A stretch of 64,000 nucleotides of DNA from JALZHR01 sp036388475 (GCA_036388475.1 DASVRT010000062.1:55237-119236); one strand, 5' to 3'; counted from the stretch's first letter, positions 52,654 to 60,959 are shown. Notes: generated by a model not told the origin, from the letters alone. Program-made: numbers and translations.

Positions 52654-53759
52654 GCGATTACCGAAGTTGCTAATTCGTGAAATCTTCGCCTGACCGAATT
52701 CAAAAGCACAAACGGCAATCGGCGATTATGAGTGCGGTTGGTCAAAAGGATGAAAATTCTTTCCTTTGGCGGGTCAATCCAGAGACTCGTGCCCGTAAAT
52801 CCGAGATGCCCGAAACTGTCTTCCGACAACGCTTCGCCCGCGCTGGAATCGACGGTTGCGGCAAGCTGGAAAGCGACCGAGCGCGCTTCGTTTAAGCCTT
52901 CGGTAAAATTCGCACGAAACAGCTTACAGGTTTCCGGCTGCAAAAGCGTCGAGGTTTCCGGCAAAAACTGCCGCGCTATACGGAAAACTTCCTCGGCGCT
53001 GGAAAAAAGTCCGGCGTGACCGGAAACGCCGTTCATAAAATAACAATTTCCGTCGTGAACTTCGCCCCAGATTTGGTAATTTCGGAATGCGTATTTCGGA
53101 ATGCGGATTTCGGAATACGTCTGTTTGACAGTCTGCTTTTCAAACTCGTTTCCCTTTTCGCTGGCGGCAATTTTTTCGCGCAATTCTTTCGGCGGATTGA
53201 AAAACGTATTTTGCAGCTTCAAAGGCGCGAAAATTTCCGTTTCCGCGATGTTGTCCAGACTTTCGCCGTAGATTTTTTCGAGCAGAAAACCGAGCGTCAA
53301 AAAATTAAAATCGCTGTACACGACTTTTGAACCGACCGGATTCAGAAGCGGCTCGGCGGCGATTAAATGCGGAATTTGAAATTTGGAAGCGGCAAACAAA
53401 TAAAACGGCTTCCAGCTCGGAAAACCCGAAGTGTGCGTCAATAAATTTTCAATCGTGATTTCGCGTTTTTCCGCGCTCGCGAATTCGCTGCAATATTTCG
53501 CCGCTTTATCGGCTAAATTCAGCTCGCCTTTTTCAATTAATTTCGCGGACAGTAAACCCGTGACAAGCGGCTTTGTCAAACTCGCCAAATCGTAAATCGT
53601 ATCTGGACGCGCCTGGATTTTTTCCGGCTCGACGACGGCGTAACCGACCGCGTCGTGCAAAACGATTTCGCCTTTTTCCGCCGCCAGATAAACGGCGGAC
53701 GGAAAATCTTGCGCTTCGATTCGGGATTGTAAAAACGTTGAGATTTCTTCGGATTTCAT
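52647..53759 (-). CDS. Beta-lactamase-family serine hydrolase
   Basis: A 370-residue protein of the class C beta-lactamase/penicillin-binding fold without a signal peptide. The nucleophile motif is SLTK in YDLASLTKPLVTGLL; a YSD sits at the YxN position (KVVYSDFNFLTLGFLLE, where the second motif is Tyr-Ser-Asp); GHAGLFSSAEE and HLGFTGTSLW follow, the last replacing KTG. It could act on muropeptides or esters. Residues about 212-226 (SEIRIPKYAFRNY) are coded by a repeat of 14-base units. The start overlaps the oxidoreductase stop by four bases, so the two are coupled. Confidence 0.88.
   Translation of the reverse strand: MKSEEISTFLQSRIEAQDFPSAVYLAAEKGEIVLHDAVGYAVVEPEKIQARPDTIYDLASLTKPLVTGLLSAKLIEKGELNLADKAAKYCSEFASAEKREITIENLLTHTSGFPSWKPFYLFAASKFQIPHLIAAEPLLNPVGSKVVYSDFNFLTLGFLLEKIYGESLDNIAETEIFAPLKLQNTFFNPPKELREKIAASEKGNEFEKQTVKQTYSEIRIPKYAFRNYQIWGEVHDGNCYFMNGVSGHAGLFSSAEEVFRIARQFLPETSTLLQPETCKLFRANFTEGLNEARSVAFQLAATVDSSAGEALSEDSFGHLGFTGTSLWIDPPKERIFILLTNRTHNRRLPFVLLNSVRRRFHELATSVIAN
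53083..53125. repeat. 14-base direct repeat inside the serine hydrolase gene
   Basis: Three successive units on the plus strand, ATTTCGGAATGCGT, ATTTCGGAATGCGG and ATTTCGGAATACGT, give a 14-base (2 x 7) period and keep the reading frame only as a whole. Confidence 0.7.
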
Positions 53760-54727
53760 ACGGCGAAAACTTTCCTTGCGTGAGCGTCTATCTTTTCCAG
53801 AACGCCTAACGCCAGACTCAAAGCGCGCCTGCCGTCCTCAGCCGTCACCGGCGGCGTTTTATCGTTTTCGATGGAATCGAGAAAGGCTTCGATTTCGGCG
53901 CGCAGCGGCTCGACGTCTCTGATTTCCAGGCGATTTATCGAAACTCCGAGCAGCGGGTGAATGGCGTTCGGCGCGAGCGACGTGACGGAAGCGAATTTCG
54001 TCGCGTAATCCAGAACGACATAAGAATTTGTTTGATAAAAGCGCGTTTTGCGAATTTTTTCCGTGCCGATGCGCGAAGCCGTGATGTTGGCGACCGCGCC
54101 GTTTTCAAACTCGATGCGCGCGTTTGCCGCATCGACTTTGTCGGAAATGACGGGAATGCCGACGGCGTGAATCGCCGCCACCTTGACGTTTTCGCCGACC
54201 AGCCATTGGATTGCGTCGAGGTCGTGAATCATCACGTCCAGCACGACATCGACGTCGAGCGAGCGATTCGGAAAAGGGCTTACGCGATGAATCTCGAAAT
54301 AAAGCGGACCGGCGACGTGCGGGCGCAGCGCGAGCATCGCCGGATTGTATCTTTCCAGATGCCCGACCATCAATTTCGCGCCGGATTTTTCGGCGGCTTT
54401 TATCATCAAATCGGCTTCCGCCAGATTTCGCGCAATCGGCTTTTCGACCAGCACGTGAACGCCTTTTTCGAGAAAAGCGCAGGCGATTTCCGAATGAGTT
54501 TCGGTCGGCGTAACGATGGAAACCGCCTCGACCTTTTCAACCAGCGCGCGCCAATCGGTAAAATAATCGCAGCTGTTTTCGGCGGCAATCTGCCGGGCGG
54601 TTTCCTCACTCGCGTCGCAGACGCCGACAAATTCCGTTCTGCCTTCTTTGCCAAAGGCGGCGTAATTGCGCGCGTGATGCCTGCCGAGACTGCCGACGCC
54701 GATGACGGCGGTTCTGAGTTTGGTCAT
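53756..54727 (-). CDS. Gfo/Idh/MocA family oxidoreductase
   Basis: A 323-residue NAD(P)-dependent sugar oxidoreductase. The Rossmann motif VIGVGSLGRHHARNYAAFG, the catalytic-region EKPIARNLAEAD and the segment VGHLERYNPAM with DVMIHDLDAIQWL are characteristic; the last is reminiscent of UDP-N-acetylglucosamine 3-dehydrogenases of lipid A synthesis, but this is only a guess. The start at 54727 is set by homology, and its ribosome site is provided by AAAGGAC heptamer repeats; longer in-frame starts would read through the repeat. It is translationally coupled to the hydrolase. Confidence 0.88.
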   Translation of the reverse strand: MTKLRTAVIGVGSLGRHHARNYAAFGKEGRTEFVGVCDASEETARQIAAENSCDYFTDWRALVEKVEAVSIVTPTETHSEIACAFLEKGVHVLVEKPIARNLAEADLMIKAAEKSGAKLMVGHLERYNPAMLALRPHVAGPLYFEIHRVSPFPNRSLDVDVVLDVMIHDLDAIQWLVGENVKVAAIHAVGIPVISDKVDAANARIEFENGAVANITASRIGTEKIRKTRFYQTNSYVVLDYATKFASVTSLAPNAIHPLLGVSINRLEIRDVEPLRAEIEAFLDSIENDKTPPVTAEDGRRALSLALGVLEKIDAHARKVFAV

Positions 54728-54870
54728 TCGTCCTTTGTCCTTTGTCCTTTGCTCGTCGCTTCGGGTTGCAGTTGAATGCAAACCTTTAATCAGCGATACT
54801 TTATTTTCTTTTAAAGTTCGGCAAACGACAAATGGCAACCGACAACGAACCACAGACAACGGACAAATTG
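54728..54870. repeat. Heptamer repeats between the divergent oxidoreductase and glycosyltransferase genes
   Basis: TCCTTTG units (54730-54752) form the leader of the oxidoreductase gene. A second block (54822-54863) reads in sevens as ACAAATG, GCAACCG, ACAACGA, ACCACAG, ACAACGG and codes for the first residues MATDNEPQTTD of the glycosyltransferase. Confidence 0.75.
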
Positions 54871-56397
54871 ATTTGGATTCTCCTCACAATTGTCGTCATT
54901 TTTATTTACTTTTTCGGGCTGAACATTCCGCTTCTCGGTCCCGATGAATCGCGGTACGCGCAGGTCGCGTGTGAAATGCTTGAGCGCGGTGATTTGATTA
55001 CGCCGACGCTCGGCGGCTTTCAATGGTTCGAAAAACCGCCGCTTCTATACTGGCTGGAAATCGCCGCTTATAAAATCTTCGGCGTCACGGAATTCGCGGC
55101 GCGTTTCGGCTCGGTGCTGTTCGGTCTGGCGACGATTTTTTGTTTGTGGATTTTAGGAAAGCGGTCAGCCGTCAGCCGCCAGCCGTCAGCCGCCAAAACC
55201 GGCGACGAAGGACAAAGGACAAAAGACGAATTCGCCAACTGGCTGGCTTTGATTACCGCCTCGTCAATCGGTTTGCTGGTTTTCTCGCGCGCGGCGAGCT
55301 TCGATATTATTCTGACTTTTCCGGTGACGGCGAGTTTAGTTAGTTTTTTTATTTTTGAGCAGTCAAAACGTAAATCTTTTATCACTTACTGTTTACCATT
55401 AACTGCTTTTTACTTTTTCATCGGGGTCGCGCTGCTGGCAAAAGGCTTGCTCGGCATCGTATTTCCTTTTGCGATTGTTGCGTTTTATTATCTTTTATCA
55501 TTTAAATTTCCGGGCAAAACATTCGTTTTCAGTTTATTCTGCGGCACGATTTTGAGCTTGCTCGTCGCTTGCGTGTGGTATCTGCCGATGTATCAGGCGC
55601 ACGGCTGGGCGTTTATCGACGAGTTTATCATTCAGCATCATTTCCAGCGCTACACTTCAAACAAATACCTGCACCCGCAGCCGTTCTGGTTTTTCTGGCT
55701 CGTGCTGCCGCTGATGACGATTCCGTGGCTGCCGTTTTTCCTGGCTTCGAGCTGGAATTTGATTAAAAATACTTTTCATCGCGGCGCAGATGCGGACGCG
55801 TGCAGAGAAAACGAAAAACTCGCGACTCACGACTCACGACTCACGACTTTTGCTTTGGCGTGGCTTTTAGTTCCGCTCGTGTTTTTCTCGTTTTCCGGCT
55901 CAAAGCTTCCCGGTTATATTTTGCCCGCGCTGCCGGCGGCTTTGATTTTAACAGCGGAATATGTGACGCGTTTTGTGCGAGCATCGAAATGGCGCGAAAT
56001 CGCTTTGCAGATTTTGGCGTTTCTGATGTTCGCCGTTGTTTTTGTGATTTTGCAGTTTTTCAGCGAACCTTACGCGCGGCACGAAACCGTCAAGAATTTA
56101 ATCGTCGCGGCAAATTCACAAGGCTTCGGTGATGCTAAAATTTTGACTTTGCATACTATCTCGCACAGCGCGGAATTTTACGGCGCGGGCAGATTGCAGC
56201 GGCTTCCCAACGGAAAACAGCGTTATCTTTACGGCGTCGCGCAAGTCAAGGAATTTATCGAGCAAAACGAAAACAAGCCCGTTCTGGTTCTCGTGCCGCT
56301 CGAATATTTGAAAGATTTAACCGAAAGCGATTTGGTTTCGAGCAGAGTTTTGGAAGACAATAGCAAGCTGGCAATCGCGGCGGTAAAATTAAGATAG
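54832..56397 (+). CDS. ArnT-like glycosyltransferase (GT39/GT83 family), multi-pass membrane
   Basis: A 521-residue inner-membrane protein with about eleven membrane segments. The first loop has the catalytic-type Asp/Glu in LLGPDESRYAQVACEM and the family segment PTLGGFQWFEKPPLLYWL. These proteins transfer a sugar from a polyprenyl phosphate to lipid A or a glycoprotein. Three stretches are coded by period-7 repeats: residues 1-11, about 111-133 (RSAVSRQPSAAKTGDEGQR) and about 323-339 (ENEKLATHDSRLTT). All lie in predicted loops, so the membrane core is intact. The C-terminal domain is soluble. Confidence 0.9.
   Translation: MATDNEPQTTDKLIWILLTIVVIFIYFFGLNIPLLGPDESRYAQVACEMLERGDLITPTLGGFQWFEKPPLLYWLEIAAYKIFGVTEFAARFGSVLFGLATIFCLWILGKRSAVSRQPSAAKTGDEGQRTKDEFANWLALITASSIGLLVFSRAASFDIILTFPVTASLVSFFIFEQSKRKSFITYCLPLTAFYFFIGVALLAKGLLGIVFPFAIVAFYYLLSFKFPGKTFVFSLFCGTILSLLVACVWYLPMYQAHGWAFIDEFIIQHHFQRYTSNKYLHPQPFWFFWLVLPLMTIPWLPFFLASSWNLIKNTFHRGADADACRENEKLATHDSRLTTFALAWLLVPLVFFSFSGSKLPGYILPALPAALILTAEYVTRFVRASKWREIALQILAFLMFAVVFVILQFFSEPYARHETVKNLIVAANSQGFGDAKILTLHTISHSAEFYGAGRLQRLPNGKQRYLYGVAQVKEFIEQNENKPVLVLVPLEYLKDLTESDLVSSRVLEDNSKLAIAAVKLR
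55164..55232. repeat. Heptamer repeats inside the glycosyltransferase gene, first block
   Basis: CAGCCGT and CAGCCGC alternate four times (about 55168-55195), followed by AAGGACA, AAGGACA, AAAGACG. The length keeps the frame open. Confidence 0.8.
55805..55848. repeat. Heptamer repeats inside the glycosyltransferase gene, second block
   Basis: ACTCACG is repeated three times (about 55824-55845), preceded by a related CTCGCG. Confidence 0.75.
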
Positions 56398-56406
56398 TCC
56401 AGCCAT

Positions 56407-56545
56407 CGAGAAAAAAGAAAATGAAACCGCAGATTTACGCGGATAAACGCAGATTGGCAAGCAAAGCCTATGATTCCGTTATTTCAAATTTCAGCTTTCA
56501 AATCTATTCTTATCAGTTTTCATCTGCGTTTATCCGCCGTTAATT
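56407..56545. repeat. Long palindromic element (copy C) before trpA
   Basis: The left half has AATGAAACCGCAGATTTACG, CGGATAAACGCAGATT; the right half has ATCAGTTTTCATCTGCG, TTTATCCGCC. It shares the words of copies A and B and lies between the glycosyltransferase and trpA. Confidence 0.7.
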
Positions 56546-56570
56546 TTCTTCTTTGGGCTGAAATAAATTT

Positions 56571-57371
56571 ATGGAAAAATCCCGAATAGCAGAAAGCTTC
56601 GACCGTCTGAAAAATGAAAATCGCAAAGGCTTTATCCCGTTTATCACGGCTGGCGACCCGGATTTGAACCGGACGAAAGATTTGATTTTGATGCTGTCGC
56701 GCGCGCGGGCGACGGTCATCGAGCTCGGAGTTCCGTTCAGCGACCCGATGGCGGACGGCGTCGTTATTCAACGCGCTTCGGAACGCGCCTTGAAGCACGA
56801 TTTCGGCATCGCGGAAATTTTCGATTTGGTTCGCGAGGCGCGCGCGGAAATCGACACGGCGATAATTCTTTTCAGCTATTTTAACCCGCTTTTGCAGTAC
56901 GGTCTGGAAAAGCTTTGCCGGGACGCGCGCGAGGCGGGCATCGACGGTTTTCTGGTGACGGATTTAGTGCCGGAAGAAGCCGTCGAATTCTCTCGCCTTT
57001 TGCGGCAAAACAATCTGGATATGATTTTTCTGGTCGCGCCGACTTCCTCCGACGAACGCCTGAAAATGGTCGCCGAAAGGGCGGGCGGCTTTATCTACGC
57101 CGTTTCCCGCGCCGGCGTCACCGGCGCGCGCGAAGAGACAAGTCAATCCGCCCGCGTTTTAGTCGAAAGAATGAAAAAGTTTTCCGATTTGCCGGTCGCC
57201 GTCGGTTTCGGGATTTCAACGGCGGAACAAATCGCCGAAACGTGGAAATACGCGGACGCGGCGGTCGTCGGCTCGGCGATTGTGCGCGAGATTGAAAATT
57301 CGAGCGGCGAAAATAATTTAGCGGAAAAAGTCGGCGAGTTTGTGCGAAAATTGTTGCCCGCCAGCCTTTGA
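56571..57371 (+). CDS. trpA: Tryptophan synthase alpha subunit
   Basis: A 266-residue TrpA that cleaves indole-3-glycerol phosphate to indole and glyceraldehyde 3-phosphate. The catalytic Glu is in VIELGVPFSDPMADG (Glu of VIELG) and the Asp in FLVTDLVPEEA; FIPFITAGDPDL is the conserved start of the barrel. The phosphate-binding region VAVGFGISTAEQI is intact. trpB and other trp genes are not adjacent, so the gene is separated from the usual cluster. Confidence 0.97.
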   Translation: MEKSRIAESFDRLKNENRKGFIPFITAGDPDLNRTKDLILMLSRARATVIELGVPFSDPMADGVVIQRASERALKHDFGIAEIFDLVREARAEIDTAIILFSYFNPLLQYGLEKLCRDAREAGIDGFLVTDLVPEEAVEFSRLLRQNNLDMIFLVAPTSSDERLKMVAERAGGFIYAVSRAGVTGAREETSQSARVLVERMKKFSDLPVAVGFGISTAEQIAETWKYADAAVVGSAIVREIENSSGENNLAEKVGEFVRKLLPASL

Positions 57372-57527
57372 ACTGAAAGTACGGACGCAAACCGCGCTTA
57401 TTGTAAATTTTATGTCCGCCGGCATAAAGAACTGCCCGATTTCAGCGAATCGTTCGACCAGTCGGAACGCGAATATAAACGTCTTAAAGCGGAAGACGAA
57501 GCGAGCAAAAAGTTTTTGGACGAGTAA
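57372..57527 (+). pseudogene. Coding-like frame directly after the trpA stop, without a standard start
   Basis: In the same frame as trpA, immediately after its TGA, 51 sense codons run to a TAA three bases before the next gene. The translation TESTDANRAYCKFYVRRHK, then ELPDFSESFDQSEREYKRLK and a closing AEDEASKKFLDE, looks like a real acidic/basic protein and its end supplies the GGACGAG ribosome site of the next gene. No ATG, GTG or TTG is in frame. Stop-codon readthrough, a rare ACG start, a lost 5' part or a sequence error are all possible. Confidence 0.4.
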
Positions 57528-57530
57528 TTT

Positions 57531-57830
57531 ATGGCAAAAATCGAAACCGGCGAAATGGTCGTTCTGGTAATGCACAGCCCGCGCGAGAAAATCTTCGGCG
57601 TGCTGCACGAAATCAACGCTTCGGGCGCGTACGTGCGCGGCATCGACCTGAATGCTTTCGACGACTGGACGCGCGCCGTCGCCAACGACGAGCCGTTTTT
57701 CGGAATGAGCGATTATTTTTTCCCGATGTGGCGCGTCGAGCGCATCACCAGAGACGAGCGCAACGGCGAAATTCCGTCGATGACGGAACAATTCGAGCAG
57801 AGAACCGGATTGAAGATTTCGGATTTTTAA
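57531..57830 (+). CDS. Conserved-looking small hypothetical protein
   Basis: A 99-residue cytoplasmic protein with no signal or membrane segment. It begins as a beta-rich domain (GEMVVLVMHSPREKIFGVLH, EINASGAYVRGIDLNAFDDW) that recalls small Sm-like or RNA-binding barrels, followed by EPFFGMSDYFFPMWRVERI and a helical C-terminus. The family is not recognised. It has GGACGAG as a ribosome site and overlaps the end of the convergent kinase gene by four bases. Confidence 0.75.
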   Translation: MAKIETGEMVVLVMHSPREKIFGVLHEINASGAYVRGIDLNAFDDWTRAVANDEPFFGMSDYFFPMWRVERITRDERNGEIPSMTEQFEQRTGLKISDF

Positions 57831-60334
57831 GATTTTTGCTTTCTCAAAGCGTCGGCTTTCGCTTTCGAATCCTCGTTCTTTTGTTTGAAATATTTCGCCT
57901 TTTCCGCGTCGCCCGTCTGCGCGTAAGCTTCCGCCAGTTTTGCGCTTCGCTCGACGATATAGTTTAAAACTTCCAGATTTTTCGGGTCTCTGGCGTAAAT
58001 TTCCTCGTTCAGCTCGAAAGCCTTGCGCAAATATTGCGAGAAGTTTTCATAATCGCCCTTTTCGCTGTAAAGGTCGGCGAAGGTGTTGAAAATTTCCGCC
58101 AAATCAAACTTCGTTTCGTTGTTTTTCGGGTCGCGCCGCAGGTGTTCTTCCAAAATCCGGCGCGCTTTTTCGAGCATTTCGAGCGCATCTTCCGCGTGCC
58201 CGTTTCTCCCCAAAGAATCGGATAAATTAATATAGGCGAGCGCCAGATAACGGCGGTTTGCCGGTTTTTCCGGCGCGCGAGCGTAGAGCTTTTCGGTTTC
58301 GGCAAACATCCGGCGCTGATATTCGAGCGATTGGCGGAAAAATTCCCTGGCTGCGTCCGGTTTGTTTTCCTGTCGGGCTTTGTCGCCGAGCCTTTGATAA
58401 TCCGTGCCGATGCGTTGATTGGTGCGGACAAGCTGGCGCAGATTTTCGGTATTGTGCGGGTCGGCGGCGACAAGTTTTTCGGCGACTGCCTGAGCTTTCA
58501 GGTGCTCGCGCAAACTATTTTCAAAGCCGGCAGCCGTGTCGCCGTAGCGAATCAGCAAATCGACCAGCTGCATTCGTCTTTCGTCGCCGGCAGGTTCGAG
58601 CTTTTCCAGCTCGTCGTATAAATTCAAAGACTTTTCGACCAGCTCGCGCGAATTTCCGCCCGCGCGCGTCATCAGAAAAGCGAGGCTGTCATAAGCTTTT
58701 ATCAAATCGATTTTCGCTTTCGCATCGGCGGGCGCATTTCTCACGACTTCTTCAAGCATAGCCACCGATTTGCGGTAGCTCGCCAGCGCGCCTTCCGTAT
58801 CGCCGATATTCGCGGCGTAAATTTTTCCCTGCGCGTCGCCGAGCTTCAGATAGGCGAGCGCGAGTTCTTTTTTTAGCTCGTTGTCGCCGCCGGCGTCCGC
58901 CGCCAGCGCGTCGAGATATTGCAGGGCGTCTTTGACCAGCATCTCGCGCACGGCGGTCGAGCCTTCCAAATCGGCAATCGCGTCGTGATATTTGAAAACG
59001 ACCGAATTTGCCAGTTGCCGCACGTCGGCGAAACGCTTTTCGGCGAGAATTCGCTGCTGCTGCGCGCGATGCGCCTGCCAGATGGCGACGGTAATTCCGA
59101 CACAGAGCGAAAGAAAAATGAGAACAGCGGCGGTCACGGCGATGCGGTTGCGCTTGATGAACTTCGTCGCGCGATAGGAAACAGTGTGCGGTCGCGCGCG
59201 CACCGGCAAGCCTTCCAGATAGCGGCGAATGTCTTCGGAAAACTGCCCGACCGAGGCGTAACGCTCCGCCGGTTCTTTTCGCAAAGCTTTTAAGATGATG
59301 TTGTCTAAATCGCCTTTTAAAAGTTTCGTCCTTTGTCCTTTGTCCTTTGTCCTTTGTTTGTTTTGTTCGGCTGTCTGATTATGTTCAATCGGCAAAGGAC
59401 GAAGGACGACCGACGAAGGACGCGCGGGTTCGCCGTGCAAAACCGCTTTTTCGATTTCGATTTGACTGTTTGAATTGATTCGATATGGTTTCTGCCCGGT
59501 CAAAAGCTCGTACAGAATCACGCCGAGACTGTAAACGTCGCTGGTCGTGCCGATTCGTTTTCCGAGAATTTGTTCGGGCGAAGCGTAAGCCGGCGTCATC
59601 ATTCCGAATTGCGTCGCCGTGCCGATTTCCTCCGTCGTTTCGGGCGTTAAAACTTTGGCGATGCCGAAATCAAGCAGCTTCGGCGCGCCGTCCCCGGTGA
59701 CCAAAATATTTTTCGACTTTAAATCACGGTGAATGACGAGGTTTTGATGCGCGTATTGAACGGCGGAACAAACCTGCCGGAAAAGCCGCAAACGCTCGTT
59801 GACGCTCAAATTTTTGGCGCGGCAGTAATCGTCGATAAACTCGCCTTCGACAAATTCCATCGCGTAGAACGGCAAGCCGGCGGCGGTCATTCCGCCGTCG
59901 AGAAAGCGCGCGATATTCGGATGCTCCAGCGTCGCCAGAATTTTTTGTTCGTGGCGAAAACGGCGCACAATCGCGTCCGTGTCCATTCCGCGCTTGATGA
60001 CTTTGAGCGCGGCTTTTTGCGTGAAATTATCCGCTTCGCGGACGGCTTCGTAAACCGCGCCCATCCCGCCGCGACCGATTTCGCCGATGATTTTGTAATT
60101 GCCGATTTTTTCGGGAATTTTCGTGTGCCCGTCGCCGCTGAAAAGCTCAAAAGCGTTTTTCTCAAACGCGTCTTCGCTGTCTTCGGCGTCGGCAAAACCG
60201 AGCATTTTTTCGACTTCGCGCCGCAGAGTATCGCTGTCGCAGGCGTTTTCGAGAAAGTCTTCCCTTTCGGCGACGGTCATTTCCGCCGCGCGATTGAAGA
60301 TTTCCTTGAGTTTTCGATAACGCTCGGCGTTCAT
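57827..60334 (-). CDS. Membrane Ser/Thr protein kinase with TPR-like sensor region
   Basis: An 835-residue protein. Residues 1-70 are a helical acidobacterial-type leader; the kinase domain (about 77-380) has GEIGRGGMGAVYEA, the ATP-site ALKVIKRG, HRDLKSKNILV, LLDFGIAK and SDVYSLGVILYELLTG. A membrane segment (about 396-420) is followed by an outer region of TPR-like helices (420-835). Residues about 303-337 are an insertion coded by period-7 repeats (QNKQRTKDKGQRTKLLKG). It pairs with the sigma factor gene 67 bases upstream, a pairing typical of Acidobacteriota. Confidence 0.93.
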   Translation of the reverse strand: MNAERYRKLKEIFNRAAEMTVAEREDFLENACDSDTLRREVEKMLGFADAEDSEDAFEKNAFELFSGDGHTKIPEKIGNYKIIGEIGRGGMGAVYEAVREADNFTQKAALKVIKRGMDTDAIVRRFRHEQKILATLEHPNIARFLDGGMTAAGLPFYAMEFVEGEFIDDYCRAKNLSVNERLRLFRQVCSAVQYAHQNLVIHRDLKSKNILVTGDGAPKLLDFGIAKVLTPETTEEIGTATQFGMMTPAYASPEQILGKRIGTTSDVYSLGVILYELLTGQKPYRINSNSQIEIEKAVLHGEPARPSSVVLRPLPIEHNQTAEQNKQRTKDKGQRTKLLKGDLDNIILKALRKEPAERYASVGQFSEDIRRYLEGLPVRARPHTVSYRATKFIKRNRIAVTAAVLIFLSLCVGITVAIWQAHRAQQQRILAEKRFADVRQLANSVVFKYHDAIADLEGSTAVREMLVKDALQYLDALAADAGGDNELKKELALAYLKLGDAQGKIYAANIGDTEGALASYRKSVAMLEEVVRNAPADAKAKIDLIKAYDSLAFLMTRAGGNSRELVEKSLNLYDELEKLEPAGDERRMQLVDLLIRYGDTAAGFENSLREHLKAQAVAEKLVAADPHNTENLRQLVRTNQRIGTDYQRLGDKARQENKPDAAREFFRQSLEYQRRMFAETEKLYARAPEKPANRRYLALAYINLSDSLGRNGHAEDALEMLEKARRILEEHLRRDPKNNETKFDLAEIFNTFADLYSEKGDYENFSQYLRKAFELNEEIYARDPKNLEVLNYIVERSAKLAEAYAQTGDAEKAKYFKQKNEDSKAKADALRKQKS
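59325..59427. repeat. Heptamer repeats inside the kinase gene
   Basis: Four TCCTTTG units (about 59331-59357) face GCAAAGGACGAAGGACGACC (about 59393-59415), so the block can form a hairpin within the coding region. It codes for the QRTKDKGQRTK insert and the SSVVLRPLPIE segment. Confidence 0.85.
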
Positions 60335-60340
60335 AAGATT

Positions 60341-60403
60341 TGGATTCAGGATTTAGTATTTGCTGTCGGCTGACGATGAATCCTGAATCCTGAATTTTGA
60401 ATT
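60341..60403. repeat. Inverted repeat of AATCCTG heptamers between sigma factor and kinase genes
   Basis: GGATTCAGGATTTAGTA (60349 region) faces GAATCCTGAATCCTGAATT (about 60380-60399). It lies in the 67-base gap of the operon. Confidence 0.75.
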
Positions 60404-60959
60404 AGAGTTGTGTTTTGAGCCACGCTTTCGCCGTTTTCCATTCGCGTTTGACGGTCGATTCGGAAATGTTCATTACTTCGGCGACTTCTTCGATGGTCAA
60501 GCCGCCGAAAAATCTGAGTTCGACGATGCGCGCCGCAACGGCGTCAAATTCCGCGAGCCGTTTCAGCGAAGCGTCGAGCGAAACCAAATCCAGCTCGGCT
60601 TCGCCGTTTGAAAAGCTTATCGCATCGTCGAGCGAGATGCGCGTGATGCCGTCGCCGCGTTTTTTGGCGTTGCGCTGGACGGCGTAATTGACCAGAATCC
60701 GCCGCATCATCTCCGCCGCAATCGAGAAAAAATGCGTGCGGTTTTGCCAATCGACCTCGTGCTGTTCGAGCAGGCGCAGATAAGCTTCGTGAACGAGCGC
60801 CGTCGCCTGCAAAGTGTGATTTTCGCGCTCGGCGCGCAGTTGATTTGCCGCGACGCGGCGCAGCTCGTCGTAAATCAAAGGCAGAAGCTGGTCGAGCGAT
60901 TCCTTATCGCCGCTTTGCGCTTTATTCAGAAGCTGGGTTACGTCGGATTTGCCGGTCAT
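60402..60959 (-). CDS. ECF-like RNA polymerase sigma factor (acidobacterial type)
   Basis: A 185-residue sigma factor with a region 2 (LIYDELRRVAANQLRAE, ATALVHEAYLRLLEQ) and a region 4 (ARIVELRFFGGLTIEEVAEV, MNISESTVKREWKTAKAWL) of the group long called ECF-like and found beside protein kinases in Acidobacteriota. It probably directs RNA polymerase to a special promoter set. Its partner kinase follows directly. A separate anti-sigma factor is not seen. Confidence 0.93.
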   Translation of the reverse strand: MTGKSDVTQLLNKAQSGDKESLDQLLPLIYDELRRVAANQLRAERENHTLQATALVHEAYLRLLEQHEVDWQNRTHFFSIAAEMMRRILVNYAVQRNAKKRGDGITRISLDDAISFSNGEAELDLVSLDASLKRLAEFDAVAARIVELRFFGGLTIEEVAEVMNISESTVKREWKTAKAWLKTQL

